A DNA stretch of 64,000 nt from Mytilisepta virgata (lineage: Eukaryota; Mollusca; Bivalvia; Mytilida; Mytilidae): contig CM051516.1 in assembly GCA_028015205.1 (NCBI GenBank), positions 25,224,593 to 25,288,592 on the forward strand, in the 5' to 3' direction. Made by a program: the position numbers and the translations under genes. The notes beneath the pieces were generated by a model. The model was not told where the DNA came from. It searched no databases and saw only the letters and a list, made by a program, of their open reading frames with translations. Positions within the stretch are counted from its first letter, which is position 1. Every line of letters begins with the position of its first letter. Positions 31,291-46,900 of this stretch are shown here, in pieces.

Positions 31291-31934
31291 ATGGAACCAG
31301 AGGTCTTAACTGAAGTTCCAGAATCACTGAAAAGACTAATTCGTCTTGTAGTCAGGGGATTCTATAGTATAGAACATGCCATTGTCATTGACTTATTGGT
31401 GCGTAATCCATGCATGAAGGAAGATGACATCATTGAACTACTGAAATTTGACCGGAAACAGCTGAGATCTTATCTCAACACTCTGAAAAGTGAAAAATTC
31501 CTGAAAGTGCGTATGAGAGTTGAAACTGATGCAGATGGGAAAATGACGAGACACAATTATTATTTCATTAATTATTTGATGTTTGTAAATGTCGTAAAAT
31601 ACAAACTTGATCATGTGAGAAGAAAAATCGAAATGGAAGAAAGGGACAATACGAGTCGAGCCTCTTTTAAATGTCCGTCATGTGAAAAGACATTCACAGA
31701 CTTGGAAGCTGATCAGCTCTTTGACATGTTTACACAGAAATTCATTTGTACATTCTGTAATGAAGAGGTTATTGAGGATGAAAGTGCTGTGAATAAAAAG
31801 GATGCACGGACATTACTCGCTAAATTTAATGAGCAGATTGAACCTATTTATGTATTACTACGAGAATGTGACGGCATTTCTTTATCACAGGATTTATTGG
31901 AACCAGAGCCAACTGATCTCAAGCATGCCACAAG
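31291..31934 (+). CDS. GTF2E1: GTF2E1 first coding exon
   Basis: Encodes the winged helix and the whole zinc ribbon, and ends at ACAAG|GTATAT in phase 2. Reading through the donor gives only 16 further residues to a stop, so the intron boundary is well supported. Confidence 0.95.
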
Positions 31935-34900
31935 GTATATATTTTTTGAATGTTTTAGTGTGGTACATTTCCTTATAAAGTAAAGACAGGTGCAAGTTTA
32001 TATACATGAATGAAAAACTACGCCATAGTATTCATGGTATTTGAAAATAGTTTACAGTATTGTACATGTTGTATATGCTGTACTTTATATTGAAAGTCTC
32101 AACAAGAGTCAAAGTTCCTACCTTATTGCCAGATGTGTTGGTTGACAACTGGCAATATCTGCTATTTACCCGAATATGCTCAATGTGTCCAATCTATTCA
32201 CACTTTTAGGGGTGTATAAATAAATTTTAAAATGGAAATATTTGTAAAAAGTTCCATTGTAAACAATTATCCTTTCCCTGATGAAGAATTACTCTATACT
32301 CTTGTTTCGCCATGGTATGGCTGCAATACTGTCCTTACGGCGTTAAACAACAATCAATCAATCAATCTACACTCTTGTGAAAAAGTTTTCGTTGATTCCA
32401 CACTGCATAACAGACAATGTTTACATTCCCATAAATACATGTACAATATTTGTACATTTTCAGATAATAAATTTATATAATTATTTGTACGAGCCTAAGA
32501 AACAGGTAGAAATGCTAGGTTTACCCAGCATTTCTCACCTGTTTCATGGCAAGTACAAATATTTTCTAACAATGTTCTTAAATTATGTTTATCCTGCAAC
32601 ACTAAAATGTAATCTGTTCCAGAGAAAATGGGACATTTTTAGCTGATTTGAAGTAGGTGCTATTTTGGCTTATAATCTAAGGAAACATTACATCATACTA
32701 GTAAATATAAACCAGAACACGATACATGTACAAAGTATCATTGAATTTAAGGACAAGGGTACCATCAGACTACTGGTACATGTATATTAGGCTACTGACC
32801 TAATATTGAAAACAATATTGGGCAGGCTATATTGGTCAGCTAACAGTGTCGTTGAAGGATAAAATTATTTTCAGTATACAGTTTGGTTAAGAGACTGATG
32901 TTAGATGTTTACTGATGTTAGATGTTTACATGACAATATCTCTAATTCTTTGTCAATTTAACTGTTTTTTTAGCCATACAAGTTTTGGCTTATTACTGAA
33001 TAGTTGATCTATAAAATTAAAAAAAAAAACTTGCTCATAGTCTGAAGACATTAGTTGGATTAAAGCTTCGATTTGACTTGGAAACTCTTACAATCAGTAA
33101 ATAACATTATAAGAGGACAAATGTCCTCATCTAGCAAAGCTGATCTTAATAAAAAGAAATGGTATCATGCTACATGTACATGTATGGTGTTTAATAGTGG
33201 GTTTTCATTTTTATTACTTAATTACTTAATCATATTAATGTTTCAATGGGTTTTGGATGTCCAAAGATTTGGTTCTACATGTTATGTAAGCATTCCTGAA
33301 TGTAATTAATTAGGTATGCATATGATTTTGTACATCAAAACATTGTTTACCAAGTGACAAACAGGGAATCCCTTGATGGAGTATTCTGATATTTAACTTT
33401 TATTCTTTAAAAAGATATAGTTTTATTGCCAAAATTCATAGTATAAATCTTCATATTATAGTGAAAATATGAAAGAATTTTCATGGAGAAATTGGCCTTG
33501 GTCATCAAGAAATTTTGAAATCCTAATTTTACACCAAATACAAGCGCTATTATATCCATACAAATTACCTGAAAATACTTTTTTTTCAAATTTATACATA
33601 AACACAAAACTATCTGTAAAGACATTTTTTCAAGTTTCATATTATGTTATGATCTACATTTTGAGTCACGATTGGTAACTTATATGCAATCACAATCATT
33701 TTTACAGCACTTTGCTCTGTGTTATAACTTTTTGTTAGTCTCTATAGCAGATGACATTTTACACAAGACTACCCTTCTCTGGTTCCAAAGACCATGGAAT
33801 ATTAGGATTAAAATAATTAAAATTCTCCCATAAAATTCCTCAAATTCTGGATTTTTCAAACTTTTTGACAGGAAAATTTTGGATTGATTGTCTGTTGTTC
33901 CATTTCATTCAGAATGAAATGATATATCATGGTACAATTTATTTCAATCATTCAACACAACATCATATTGACCAGTTAAAGATATCACGTTTGATAAGCT
34001 AGTTCATGTTGCTTCACGATAGTCAACAAAATCATGTCTGGTAGACATTAAACCACAAATAAGGTAACTCTGTACTATATAATGAAAAAAATGTAACATG
34101 GGAATTTCCATGATCCACTACCACAAGACAAAGCCTAATTGACATTCAAAAATGCAAATTTCATATTTTTCATAGACACAAACATTACAATCCCAAATAA
34201 AAAATCAACAAACATCCAAAATAAACACAATGCATGCAGTCAACTCATTTGTTAATAGAATATTCCTTTTATTTGCATAAGATATGAAACACCAAATCAA
34301 TTACCATACAGTCTATATATACTCCTGATAATTGTATATTGAAATGTTAGGAAACTCCTCTAATTGCATAAGATATTTTCTTAATCTTTAAGGATGATTG
34401 CTGGTCTAATAGGAAATAAATAGGATTTGAAATAGGTGTTTTAGTTTGAGAGAACATATGAATAGTAAACAAATAAGCAAGAAAAAAATATAGGTTCATG
34501 TGCTCATTTTAGAGCTATAAGGCCTTGAAAATTTGCAGGAAATGGGTTTTCTCTGGATTTTTCATTGCTTTGCATTGACAACTTCAGTCTCTCAAAGATT
34601 TCATAAAATTTTGTCAAATACGATTTTAAGGTACCCGGTATATATGATTTCATTTCAAATATTTTATTGATAATATATCAAAGGGATTGGATAACAGGCA
34701 ATGCCTATATAGATCCTCTCCCGAAACAAGATGGAAATATAACAAAACATAGGCTACATGTATACAGTATAAGAGGACAACACTACAATCTACCTATAGC
34801 ATTTCTAGAACTTTACAATTTTAAAGTTAAATTAAAATATAATTATGATATGTACATTATAAATCGATGTGGAGTACTTGTACAAAAAGGAAAAAAGTAA

Positions 34901-37900
34901 TGTTGAATTAAAGCAAACTTGATATATCATTTTGTATTACATTGACTTTAAGCATATATTCCACCAAATATCAATTTAGTCTTATCATATGTTTGTATAT
35001 AGGGTCATGTTTTGCAATAAAAAAATGTTATCAAAATATGAAACATAATAGATATGTTTAAATTAAATAGGAAAAAAGTGCAAAATTATCTCAAAGAAGA
35101 AAAAAAAAATACATGAATTTAGCTAACACTCAAGAAAACAAATTGATTGAAAACAGATAATAAGGGGAAAAAAAAGATAGAAATGGGTAGCAGGAGTAGC
35201 AACTTGAAGATCTAGGGACAGCCATTCCACAAAAAATTAACAAGGTTTACAAGATTATAACATACACTAATATACCTGTGCATCTGTTACAAAAATAATA
35301 ATAATAAAAAATAATAATCATTGGAATCTTTTGGTATCAGCTATATACCGTAACACGGTATTTACTACGTGTTCGTTTTCCCCTGGAGACAGAACACCCG
35401 AACCATACAAAAGAAAATCAAGATCCAGTTGTAGCAGATAGTTATCAAGATCATGAAATAAGTGTACACGTTCTCTTGTATAAAGTGGACAAGTGAAAAA
35501 ATAATGATAATTATCCTCAGTGTCATTTCCACAGGCACAGCGTGAGCTCTCAGACAAGTGTGACCGAAAAAGGTGATGGTTTAAATCGCTAACTTCGTTA
35601 CGAAGTTGACAGTAGATTATATTATACTTACGTTGACCCAAAGAATAATGACTGGGAGGCTTTCTGACATTATTTAAACTTTTCTTTAACATATACAGGG
35701 ACGTCGCATTTCGTACTTCACGATCCAAATTGTTCCATATGTCCATTGCACTCGGAAAAAAGCTATTCTTGTATGATTGAGTATTGGACCTAGGAATGTT
35801 AAAGAATCTCTGATTGCAGAAAGGATAATTTTCATCAGTATTTATAAATGATGTGATATGTTCAGAAATATAACTGGGAAGATATCCATTCAGGGATTTA
35901 TTTCATATATATGATTGAATTATAAAAGAAAAAGTGGGGGTTCATGGGCAAAAAATTTAATGTTTAAGAAATGGATAAAACCCGACGATTCCGAAAATCT
36001 GACAAAAAGACCAAAACATGAACAGCGAGCATCCTTAATAGTGTTTTTCCAAAATTACATGTAGTCAAGGTACATTTGACTGGAAATTCATAAATTTTAG
36101 CATACTTCTGTTAGTTGCATAATTTATTCTGACTAATATAAAAGGGTATGCAATTGGGAAGAGTCAACTGTGTTTCATATTTAGTTCTTTTCTTACCATG
36201 CGAGTTGTTGACCATTTGTTTTAGACTACTAGGTGGACCAGTATGTGCATTCAGTATTTTGGCTAGCTAGTCTCAAGGGATAGTCTTATTTCTGCATACT
36301 ATATGTTTTCTGCTCTTTGGTCTGGTTGTTGTCTCTTTGACACAATTTCCCGTTTCCATTCTCTATTCTATATATTGTTAGCTCACCTGTGTTCCATCCA
36401 TTATCTTTTTTTTACATTTTGGTCTTCTCCTCTGAAAACCCCTTGACCAAATGAACTGAAATTGGTACGAAGCATCTATCACATGTATGGAAGGACCTTT
36501 ATAACGTTTGGATATTTTGTCCCTATCAGACGACCAACATGGCTGCCATGAACAAATTCTATTTTCTCATTAGTCAAAACAAATCTTCTCTGAAACCATA
36601 TAGCCAAATGAACTGAAAGTTGGTATGAAGCATATATGGAAAGACATTGAAAAACTTTGCAAATTTTTTTCCCAATCAGACCACCTTGAACAAATACCAT
36701 TTCTTTGTATAGGTCAAATTAAAAAAATCTTCTCCTCTGAAATGGTATAGCCAAATGAACTGAAATTTGGTATGAAGCATCTATGGAAGGACTTATATGA
36801 TGTTTGGATTTGTTTTCCCGATCAGACTATCTACATGGCCACCATGAACAAATATCCTATTTCTAACAAGAAAAATAAATGGAAATGGTGAGCTGTCAGA
36901 TGGGACGTAAAACGACTAAAATGTATGAAATACACAAGCCAAAAAAAACCAAATATAAAATCGTAAAAAACAACAACAAACTAAAAAGTTAAAAATACTC
37001 AACGTTTCGACCAATATGGTCTTGATCACGAGTATGTAAAAAAGAGCAAGACTGGGTCTGGGTTTCAAAGAGTCAACATCTTTTATCAAAGAATATTTTT
37101 TCCTGATCAGACAACAAACATGGATGCTATAAACATCCCTTTTCTTGTTGGTCATTTAGTCAAATAAACAGAAACTTGGTATTTTGCATATTTCAACATA
37201 AGACCAGCAAGAACCTTTATAAAATTTGGCTATTTTTTCTCGGTCGGATGACTAATTGCCGGCATAAACAATTCCTTGTTTTTGATTTGTCAAATTTTTT
37301 TAAAAAAATCGATGAAACTGGATAGCCAAATGAACAAATATGGCATGTTTAAAAGGATGCAAGGTGAGTGATACAGGGTCACTTGAACATCTGGTTACAT
37401 TTGATATCAAATCAATACAAATTGTATACATGCACAATGTAGATGAGAAAAACCACTGAAAATAAAGGGTCCTGATTGATGTCAGGTACAATCGCAAAAA
37501 CTAAAATGCTTCACTTGGACTAGTAATTGAACTTATTATGATGTTAAAAATTTACAAATAAATATACAATACATAGTCATTGTCAGAAAATATAAAGTTT
37601 ATGTAGGCAGGTTTAGAAACATGAGAAAAGGGTTTTAGTGAGCCTTTTTCTCATGTTTCGCACCAAGCCGAAATAAATTTTATATTTTCTGACAATGACT
37701 TTTGTATTTTCTTTATCCTGCAATTGATTGCCCATTACGTGCGTAAAAATCCTTATTATAAAAATTACTTTGAAGTTGAAATCCAGCTACATGTACCATG
37801 AAAATGCAAGAAATGCCATTACGTAATCTGGCACTTTTACTACATGTTTCATGTAAACAAGTACCAGTAGACTTTATTAGTTCATTGACCTAATGTTAGA

Positions 37901-40900
37901 CTCATGTTTATTAGACCAAAAATGCCTTGATTGCAGGATAATATTACAGTATTCCCCCAGAATTTTTAATAGCATTGTGGTAGAAAATTCATAAAGCTTT
38001 CATATGTATATAATAAGTTCTGCCTTTTTATTGAAAACTAATTAAGGATGTATCTATGAAAGACCGTACATTAGACAATATTTAAACACCATCCACAAGT
38101 GCTGTGATGTAATGATGTAATATGAAACTTTCATATTTTAAAATATTTCTAAAAATGATTTCCCACCATAAATCACCGAATGGAATTCTGTGTTCAGGAG
38201 GATTACAGGGTAACCACTTCTTACAGACACATTCTCTACTGCTTTAATGATTTAACATATCATATTGACCAAAAATGTTTATTTGCCTACATACAACTGT
38301 AAAAGCTTAAAAACTGTTAAATTATAATGTATAGCAGTATCAAGCTATTCCATATTGCTTCAGACAGCCAATATGGAAAATAGATGACTGATAGACATAA
38401 TTATAGATAAGGTATTTCTATGTAATAAAATATATATACATATTGTAACAATATAAGTAACATACAAATTTTCATGTTGCATTCCATGATGATTACTGTC
38501 CATATCACAAGACAAAGCTTGATGACCTTAAAAAAATCTGATGTCATACATGCATTTTTCATATAAACAAGGAGAAATCCTAGATATACTCAATATTTCA
38601 TATTTAGTTCTTTCCTTTCCATATGAGTTGTTTCTCATTTTTAGAGACCACAAGCTTAAAGTGAACCAATATGTGCAATCACTAATCTCAAGGGTTAGTC
38701 TTATTGGTGCATACTACATATCCTCACATTTTGAAATAAAAAAAAAGCAAATATTGAATACACTGAAAATTCAGGATTTTGGTTGATTACAGATAAATAT
38801 AACAAGTATTGGTTAAACTTCTAATTATGTCAAAAATTTCACAAAAAGTATTATAAATCCTGTATACAGCATTCAACACGAATACAGTAACCAATAAGTA
38901 GATAGGAGAGAAAACATGGCATAGTTAATCCAGTTTATGATATATCAACACTCTCTTTGAATCATATGTCTCTGATTTTATTTTAAACAGGCAAAACATT
39001 AAAAAGTATGATTTCCAGTAAATGAATATATGTCTTTCAAATTGAATGGCATTGATACTATGGAAAAAGCTTGAAAATTAAGTTAATGAACTAAAATTTC
39101 AAATGTATGCAACATTCCATTTCTTAAAAATGATTTTATAATGTAAAACGAATTTTCTTTTAATATTTTGAACTATACTAAGTTAAGTAAGACAATCCTT
39201 TAATATTGAATGTATATAATTTAGCCAGTATTGTTTCAGTTTCATGCTGGCTTCCATCTGTTTTCATTTCATCATCATCACATGCTGCACATCCCTCACA
39301 ACCAATGTAAAGTAATTTTGAAGTGATGTTGAAACATGTTTCGTTCAAAATACCCATTTCCTTCAAGTCGATATAAGTTAACAATTCTGCTGCTGGATTT
39401 ATAATATGTAGTGTATTGCTTCCTTTGTCAGATATAATAATGTTACCAGAGGGTGCAGTTTTGATTTTCATTGGAGCAAATGGTGAAAGTAGAGAATTTA
39501 TCTGTGGATGGCCAAGGTATAATTTCTGTGGTTGTAATTCTTCATCAAACATTATAACCCGGTAGCCAGCACTACCGGAAATACTATCTACAACAAACAG
39601 TTCTCCTGAAAGGGAGCAAGTCAATGCAAGAACAAAAGTAAATATAGGATATCCAGTATTGTCATATTCAATAATATTTAAACAGTCCCCATATATATTC
39701 ATCTTTATAACCACTCTCCTACCATGTTGAGGATAGGAATCATAAGCACCAACATAAACGCAGTGTGTTGTGTCATCAATAAAAATGCAACAAGGCATTA
39801 CTTCAGACATTATATCATATTTTGAATTGTTAAGATGCCCTGTTTTTCTGCTAAGGTACATCAGTCGTGAGTCACATGTGCATAGGTGGAGATTATTTGT
39901 TGGAGTTGACGCTATGTCATAAACTGAAATATTATAACTGGCAACAATAGTTAGATACTTTCCTTGGGCTTTTACTTTATGAAATTGTTCTGTCACATGA
40001 CCACCTGCATCATCGTACAAACACATCCATATCTCTCCATTTGGACATGGCAACATTGATCCAATAGCTTTGTGAGAAATGGATGAAAACATCTTTGGAT
40101 TTTGTAGTTTCAGTTTCGTAATTTTTTTCTCTGAACTGCAGGTTTTCTCTGTCAGTTCGACCGTTTCTTTTGTTTCATCAGCAGCTTCCTTTTCGAACAA
40201 ACCAAAATCAGACTTGGATAAAATCACATTTCCTGGAATGAACCTTGGCATAGTAAATATATTTTCTTTCTTACGTGGCAATTCTTGCATCTCTTTGGAT
40301 TGAAACTCATTACCAGTCTTAAAAAATGTGGAATCTGTTATATCCATAATTTTACTAGCTCTTCTTATTTTCGCATCTACTTCTTCTCTTGACTTTTCAA
40401 TATAACTTATTTCATTCTCAACTGATTCTTGCACAGACTCCCATTTTTTATCCAGATCTATTTTGATGCTTTTTGCATGCTTACTAACAGCATCATTTAA
40501 AACTTTCTCTCGATGAAAGATATCTTGGCTCACTTCATTGTACTTTTCCTGTTCAGTAATCTTCATTTTTCCCAGTCTTCCAATTTCATTATTCATACTT
40601 TCTTTTTCCTTCTCCAGTTTTATTTTGGCAGCTTTTACTTTTTCTTTTTGTATTTGATAGCCTTCATGTATTTCTACAAATTCATGCTTTTTATGTGCTG
40701 ATGGAGCACAACGAGCACATATGATCTGATCACATTCTTTACAATATAGACAACACATTTGATCGGAATGTTTGTCACATTTTATAGAATCAAAGTCTAT
40801 GCTATCATCATTTGCTTCGTTTTTTAGTTCAACATCCCTGATGTTTAGAACTCTGTGGTCCTTACCATGTGCAAACTTTGGGTGGATTTTTTCCTTACAG

Positions 40901-43900
40901 TTATCACACATTAACATTTTACAATCCAAACACTTCCATTTGATTGAAGTTTCAGCTTCACATATTTGACAGTTTAAGGGAAACTGACCTTCATTGTTGG
41001 TTATTGAAGTTGCCATTTTAAAATGTCCTACTTTTGTTGATAACTAATTTTTCATCTGTGACGTATATATCCTTGACTTGTTTTGATATAAAGATTTGAA
41101 TGGATTTTATCTTCTATTATATTACTTAATGTAGAAAGTCTTAAAACGACAACACTTGAGAGATAACTGCAGTAATTTTATTCATTGACATGTTTCGATG
41201 CCTAGGTAGCTATGTCAGGAAAAAATCCAAGTCCAATACCTATGTGTTTCCTTTAAATAATCAATATCTGATGAACTTCACCTGTCTAAAAACAATTTAA
41301 TTGGTTGGCTATTTTAAATCAAGTATTAACTTTTCAAAATCTGATAAGATAGGCATTTTCCATTAAAAGTTTTTAATCAAAGAGAGGTAACTCAAGTTTA
41401 TTTTTGTTGCTCACATGTAATGAAATGGCACCTTTCTTCTATAGTCTGTTTCTTGAAATTAGTTTCTGAAAATAAGAATATATAAAATCAACTATGAATG
41501 GTAGGTTACAATTATAGTAAATAGTTTGGTATACTATAATAAGAAAATTTTTTTTTATCATTTCACAATTACAAGAACTGATTTTTTTTATCTAATTTGG
41601 ATAGATTAAATAGGTTCACCATAATTCTGTGCAATTTTGTTATTCATTGTAATTAAAATTTTAATTTAGAAGTATTAGTAAGTTTTGATAAAACTAGTTT
41701 ACTTTGAGTAAAATATGTCAAAACGTCCTTTTTTTATTGAAAAGCATATATATAGGCCAACTAAAATTAATTTGTAGATTTTCATCCAACTTTTTGAAAA
41801 AAATGGGGCGGGTGGGAGGATTTTATTTTTTATTTTTTATTTCATATGAAACTATTTTGTAAGGTGTTATTAATATGTAAATGTTATAAAATGGCTTATA
41901 TATGTTTTTATTCCAGAAACATGCACAATAGAAATTTCAACTCCAATCTCTGCAGACTTAAGCTGACCAAAAGACATCTAAAGGTCACAAAAATAGTCGA
42001 ATCACGAAAACCATGTGGAATTGTTACAGGAAGTTAACAAAAAATGAAATTATTGACACGGATACCGGTAACGGAGATGAACAAAATCCGGAAATCGTAA
42101 ATTTTAGAAAATAAAAAAAATCGGGGCGGCACGATTTTCGAGGGGCGGGCGGGGATGAAAATCTATCAATTAATTTTAATTGGCCATATCGAGTGAACTC
42201 TTTTTTAAATATAAATTTTAGATCACCGCTCTTCAAATCATCTTCAAATTCTTGCAGTGTAAGGTCATATTTTCAAAGTCTTTCATGGAATTTGTGTCCT
42301 TTTTTGCTGTTCCAATATGCAACCTGTAATGAAGAAAAAGCTAACATGACAAACAAGGTTTTCCACTCTATATGCTATATAACAAAAGAACCAATAATGC
42401 AAATTGTCACTTATGCGTAAATTATTTCAAGATCTTAAAGACCTGTTTGTACCTGTAGATATATAATCATGAATTTCACCATTGAAGTATACATTGTACC
42501 TTATTGTTAAGGGCCAGCTGAAGCCAGCCTCTGGGTGCATGATTTTCTGAATGCGTTGAAAACCCACTGAAGGCCTTGTGCTGTTTTCTATCTTTGATGT
42601 CTCTATGACTAATTCCTTGTTTCCATTCTCAATTATTTTTTAAATATTGAATTTTTGCTTTTTGCTTGAAACATAATTGAAAGTCTTTTAAAATATTACT
42701 AGTAGTTCTAATTGGAACCTATGTAAAAGCATAGTAATTGAAATAAAGAACATTCCATCAGCAACTTCTGTTTTGTCTTTGGTGGAGAGTTGACCCATTG
42801 GTAATCATGCACAACTCTCATTTCTATACATATGAGCTACTTTTCAGGGTGTTACTTCAGTTTAACATTAAAGTTACATTTTTTTCACTACTAATTAATG
42901 TTTAACTTATTATGATATACAACTTAGGCTTTGAAAATAGAAATTTTCTCTTGCAATTAGTATAATGTAGTGAAGCATCAATTCAAAATTATGTGTTTAT
43001 CTATTAGGAGTAAGGAAAATAATTATTCATGGTAATAAAATGTGTTAAAAATGACTGCAGTATAAATCATAACCAACGAAATCTGGTTTTATGATTTAAC
43101 TTCCCATTTAATTTTTGGTGAATTCAAATTAAATCACATGTATTGTTATGGTGACACTAAAAATTGTTAGGATTATATCCTAATGGCATGTTTAGGGTAA
43201 GCATAGTCATTTTAAATCCAACATTATAACTGTTAAATGATTTAGTTTTATGGAATAAAATATGAGTGTGAAGACATTAAATAATTTGTGTGGAGTATTA
43301 TTGTGCATAGTACATTGCTGATGAGTACATGCGCTTGAGGGTATTCAAGAAGCCGGAAATTACCCTAAATATCATTGTTGAGCTGTTATAATCTAAAAGT
43401 TTTCCATCATACTCCGTTAGTTTATTGCTTCCTTCATCCCATATATGAAGTACCGGTATATGTTTGCCTACATAGTTTGTTGGAAGGTTGTCATTTTGCA
43501 CTTCATGTATGGACATGTCCATAATACATGTGACATTGTTGTTGCTATCGCTTGCAATACTCATTGGTAAGTCATTGTCATGGTTATCATTGGCAATTGT
43601 CGAAGCATTGGTTTCCATGTCTTCTTCATGTTCTTCTCTGTTTTCAGAAGAAGATTATTCCAGCTGTATTAATTTTTTTAAATTTTCTGTAAGCTCTGGA
43701 AAGTCAAGAGACTTTTTAAAAAGATGTTTTGAATTGGTATCAACTTTTTGGATTTCTACTTCTTTGCGATACATTATTTGTGCTTTAATGGCATTTATTT
43801 TAAGCTTCTTGGTTTTGCAAGTTGAAATAAAAGAATAAATTTGGTTTAATTTTGTCCATTTTCCACCCAAATTGTTGATTTCCAAAATAATTTTTTCCTT

Positions 43901-46900
43901 TTCAGCTTGAATTTTGGCTTCCTTTAGTTCCTTTTCTTCTATTCTGGTTTCAATAATTGTTGATTTTTCATTATAAATTTTAATGAAATCTCTGATGTCT
44001 CTTTGTCTTTTTTCTTCCCCCATTTGTCTGCATTTAACTATAAGAGTATTTTTCTGTTCCTCTGTTTTTTCTCTCAACCAATCTGCAGTGCCATTATTTT
44101 TAAACATTAATTTTGAATTTATTGTGGAAATGCTGGTGTTTGGAGCAATGGTCTTTTGGCAATCTATCAGAGCCATTGGTCTTTCTAAGGTTATGTTGTT
44201 GGCTGGACATGATTTTGAAGTTAGGATCATTTCTTCTGACGGGTTTGAATATTTGCCACCATTTAAAAAATCGCAAAAGAGTTTTTTGCTTTTTGTTAAT
44301 AAATTACAACAAATAAGTTGAACGGCTTCTAAAACAATGTCCCGATTACTAGTTTCGGCTTGTTCAAATATTTTATAATCTAAATCCGGTTTCGCTGTTT
44401 TTTTGGTCTCCAAATGTTGTAATGAAAATATTTTTAAATTTTTATCAAAAATAAGTTGAGGTTTTTCAGAAATTTTTTCAAGACGTGTTATAAGTTGGTT
44501 GTAGACTGAAGACATCTGCAAGGCTGTTGGTGTTGAAGCAGCAAGATGAAAATATGGTGTTGTTATATGGTTACAGACAAGAACAATGGCTTGGCATGTA
44601 GAAAATATAATAGGATTTCTAATATAATGGATGATGGAATTTTTAAGAATATTCGGCCGAATTTTTGATGAAGTTAAATATTTGTAAAGATGCTGATGAA
44701 TCGAAAAAGTTCCAGCTGCATTGTAAAAATAGGTGTTGAATCTGTTTCCTTTAAATTTCATTATCGGTATATGAGAAATTCCAACCATGTCTAAAAAATG
44801 TTGGGAAAAGCCAGGATCTCCCGATTTGTCATCATAAAAAATTTTGGAAACACAACGTAGAAAATTATGAGTAAATGATTCTCCATGACTTTTAAAAACT
44901 AATTTGTTGAGTTGTAAATTTTTGATATTTTCCAAATGTTTTGCCACTTTTTCTGCCTCTTCTGCAAACTGTAAAAGGGGATGAACGGAACAATGAAATG
45001 ATGATGTCTTTTTATTTTCTTCTAATGATTCAATGACGTTGTTAGCTCACATGGCCAAAGGCCATGTGAGCTTTTGCCATCACTTTTCATCCGTCGTCCG
45101 TCCGTCGTAAACTTTTCATTAAAAAATCTTCTCCTCTGAAACCGCTGGGCTGATTGGTTTGAAACTTACCGGTAATAGGAATGATCTATGACATGTCCTC
45201 TACAAACGATCCTCAATTTATTTTGATCTGACATAAAACATGGCTGTCGTAGCTAAAAATAGAATATAGGGGTGGATGTGTTGTTTTTGGCTTATAACTT
45301 AAAAAACTGTTACAGATATCAAAAATCTGACATGGGGTAAAATTGATCAGCATGACGAGATCTACCTACCCTGAAATTTTTAAGGAAATTCCAAAACCCA
45401 TTTAGGAGTTATTGCACTTTTTCGTCAAATTTTCAAAATTTTAACATTTTTCGTCATTTGTCTCCAAAACTATTTGAGATAGAAGTGAAATGTAAATTTG
45501 AAAAATGTTTGCTATGTTGAGATCTACCTACTGTGAAATTTTAAAGGAAATCCCAAAACCCAATTAGGAGTTGTTGCCCTTTTTATACGACCGCAAAATT
45601 TTTGCGGTCGTATATTGGTATGACGATGGCGTTGGCGTCGTCGTCGTCCGAAGACATTTGGTTTTTGCACTATAACTTTAGTATAAGTTAATAGAAATCT
45701 ATGAAATTTAAACACAAGGTTTATGACCACAAAAGGAAGGTTGGGATTGATTTTGGGAGTTTTGGTCCCAACAGTTTAAGAATTAGGGGCCAAAAAAGGG
45801 CCCAATAAGCATTTTTCTTGGTTTTCGCACAATAACTCTAGTATAAGTAAATAGAAATCTATGAAATTTTAACACAAGGTTTATGACCACAAAAGGAAGG
45901 TTGGGATTGTTTTTGGGAGTTTTGGTCCCAACAGTTTAGGAATTAGGGGCTAAAAAAGGGCCCAAATAAGCATTTTTCTTGGTTTTTGCACAATAACTTT
46001 AGTATAAGTAAATAGAAATCTATGAAATTTAAACACAAGGTTTATGACCACAAAAGGAAGGTTGGGATTGATTTTGGGAGTTTTGGTCCCAACAGTTTAG
46101 GAATTAGGGGCCAAAAGGGTCCAAAATTAAACTTTGTTTGATTTCATCGAAAATTGAACTATTGGGGTTCTTTGATATGCCGAATCTAACCGTGTATTTA
46201 GATTCTTAATTTTTGGTCCCGTTTTCAAATTGGTCTACATTAAGGTCCAAAGGGTCCAAAATTAAACTTAGTTTGATTTTAACAAAAATTGAATTCTTGG
46301 GGTTCTTTGATATGCTGAATCTAAACCTGTACTTAGTTTTTTTATTATGGGCCCAGTTTTCAAGTTGGTCCAAATCGGGGTCCAAAATTAATCTTTGTTT
46401 GATTTCAACAAAAATTGAATATATGGGGTTCTTCGATATGCTGAATCTAACCATGTATTTAGATTTTTGATATTTGGGACCGGTTATCAAATTCGTGCAC
46501 ATTGAGGTTTAGAGGGTCCGAAATTGAACTTTATTTGATTTCTTCAAAAATTGAATTCTTGGGGTTCTTTGATATGCTGAATCTAACCATGTATTTAGAT
46601 TTTGGATATTGGAATACCACAAAGGGATGGTAAGAATTGTCTTTGGTAGTTATGGCTCAAACCGTTAAGGAATAAGGTGCAAAAAAGGGGGGAAAAGGGT
46701 TTCCAGGTTAATGGACAATTACTTAAGTACAAAAGATAATTTAAAAGGCAGTGTAAGGTTGGTAATTGAAACTCATTTGAATATCTCACCTAAACTGCTT
46801 TTAAATTATTTATATTGGAAATTTGCCAAAAACTTTATTATTAATAAATTCCATTGGAAATTTGCCAATAACTTTAGTTTAATGAACTTCATTGGAAATT

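Larger units (their letters stand above)
31935..35290 (+). other. Start of the 18-kb GTF2E1 intron
   Basis: Mostly AT-rich, with a SINE-tail fragment (32301-32368), a hairpin (32499-32545) and one half of a diverged duplication (33950-34180). The 77-residue plus frame at 34667-34900 is not recognised. Confidence 0.5.

Noticed and set aside
34667..34900. 77-residue plus frame with [20 protein letters not shown]
   Set aside because: Starts at a non-ATG codon, no partner exons, no recognised domain.
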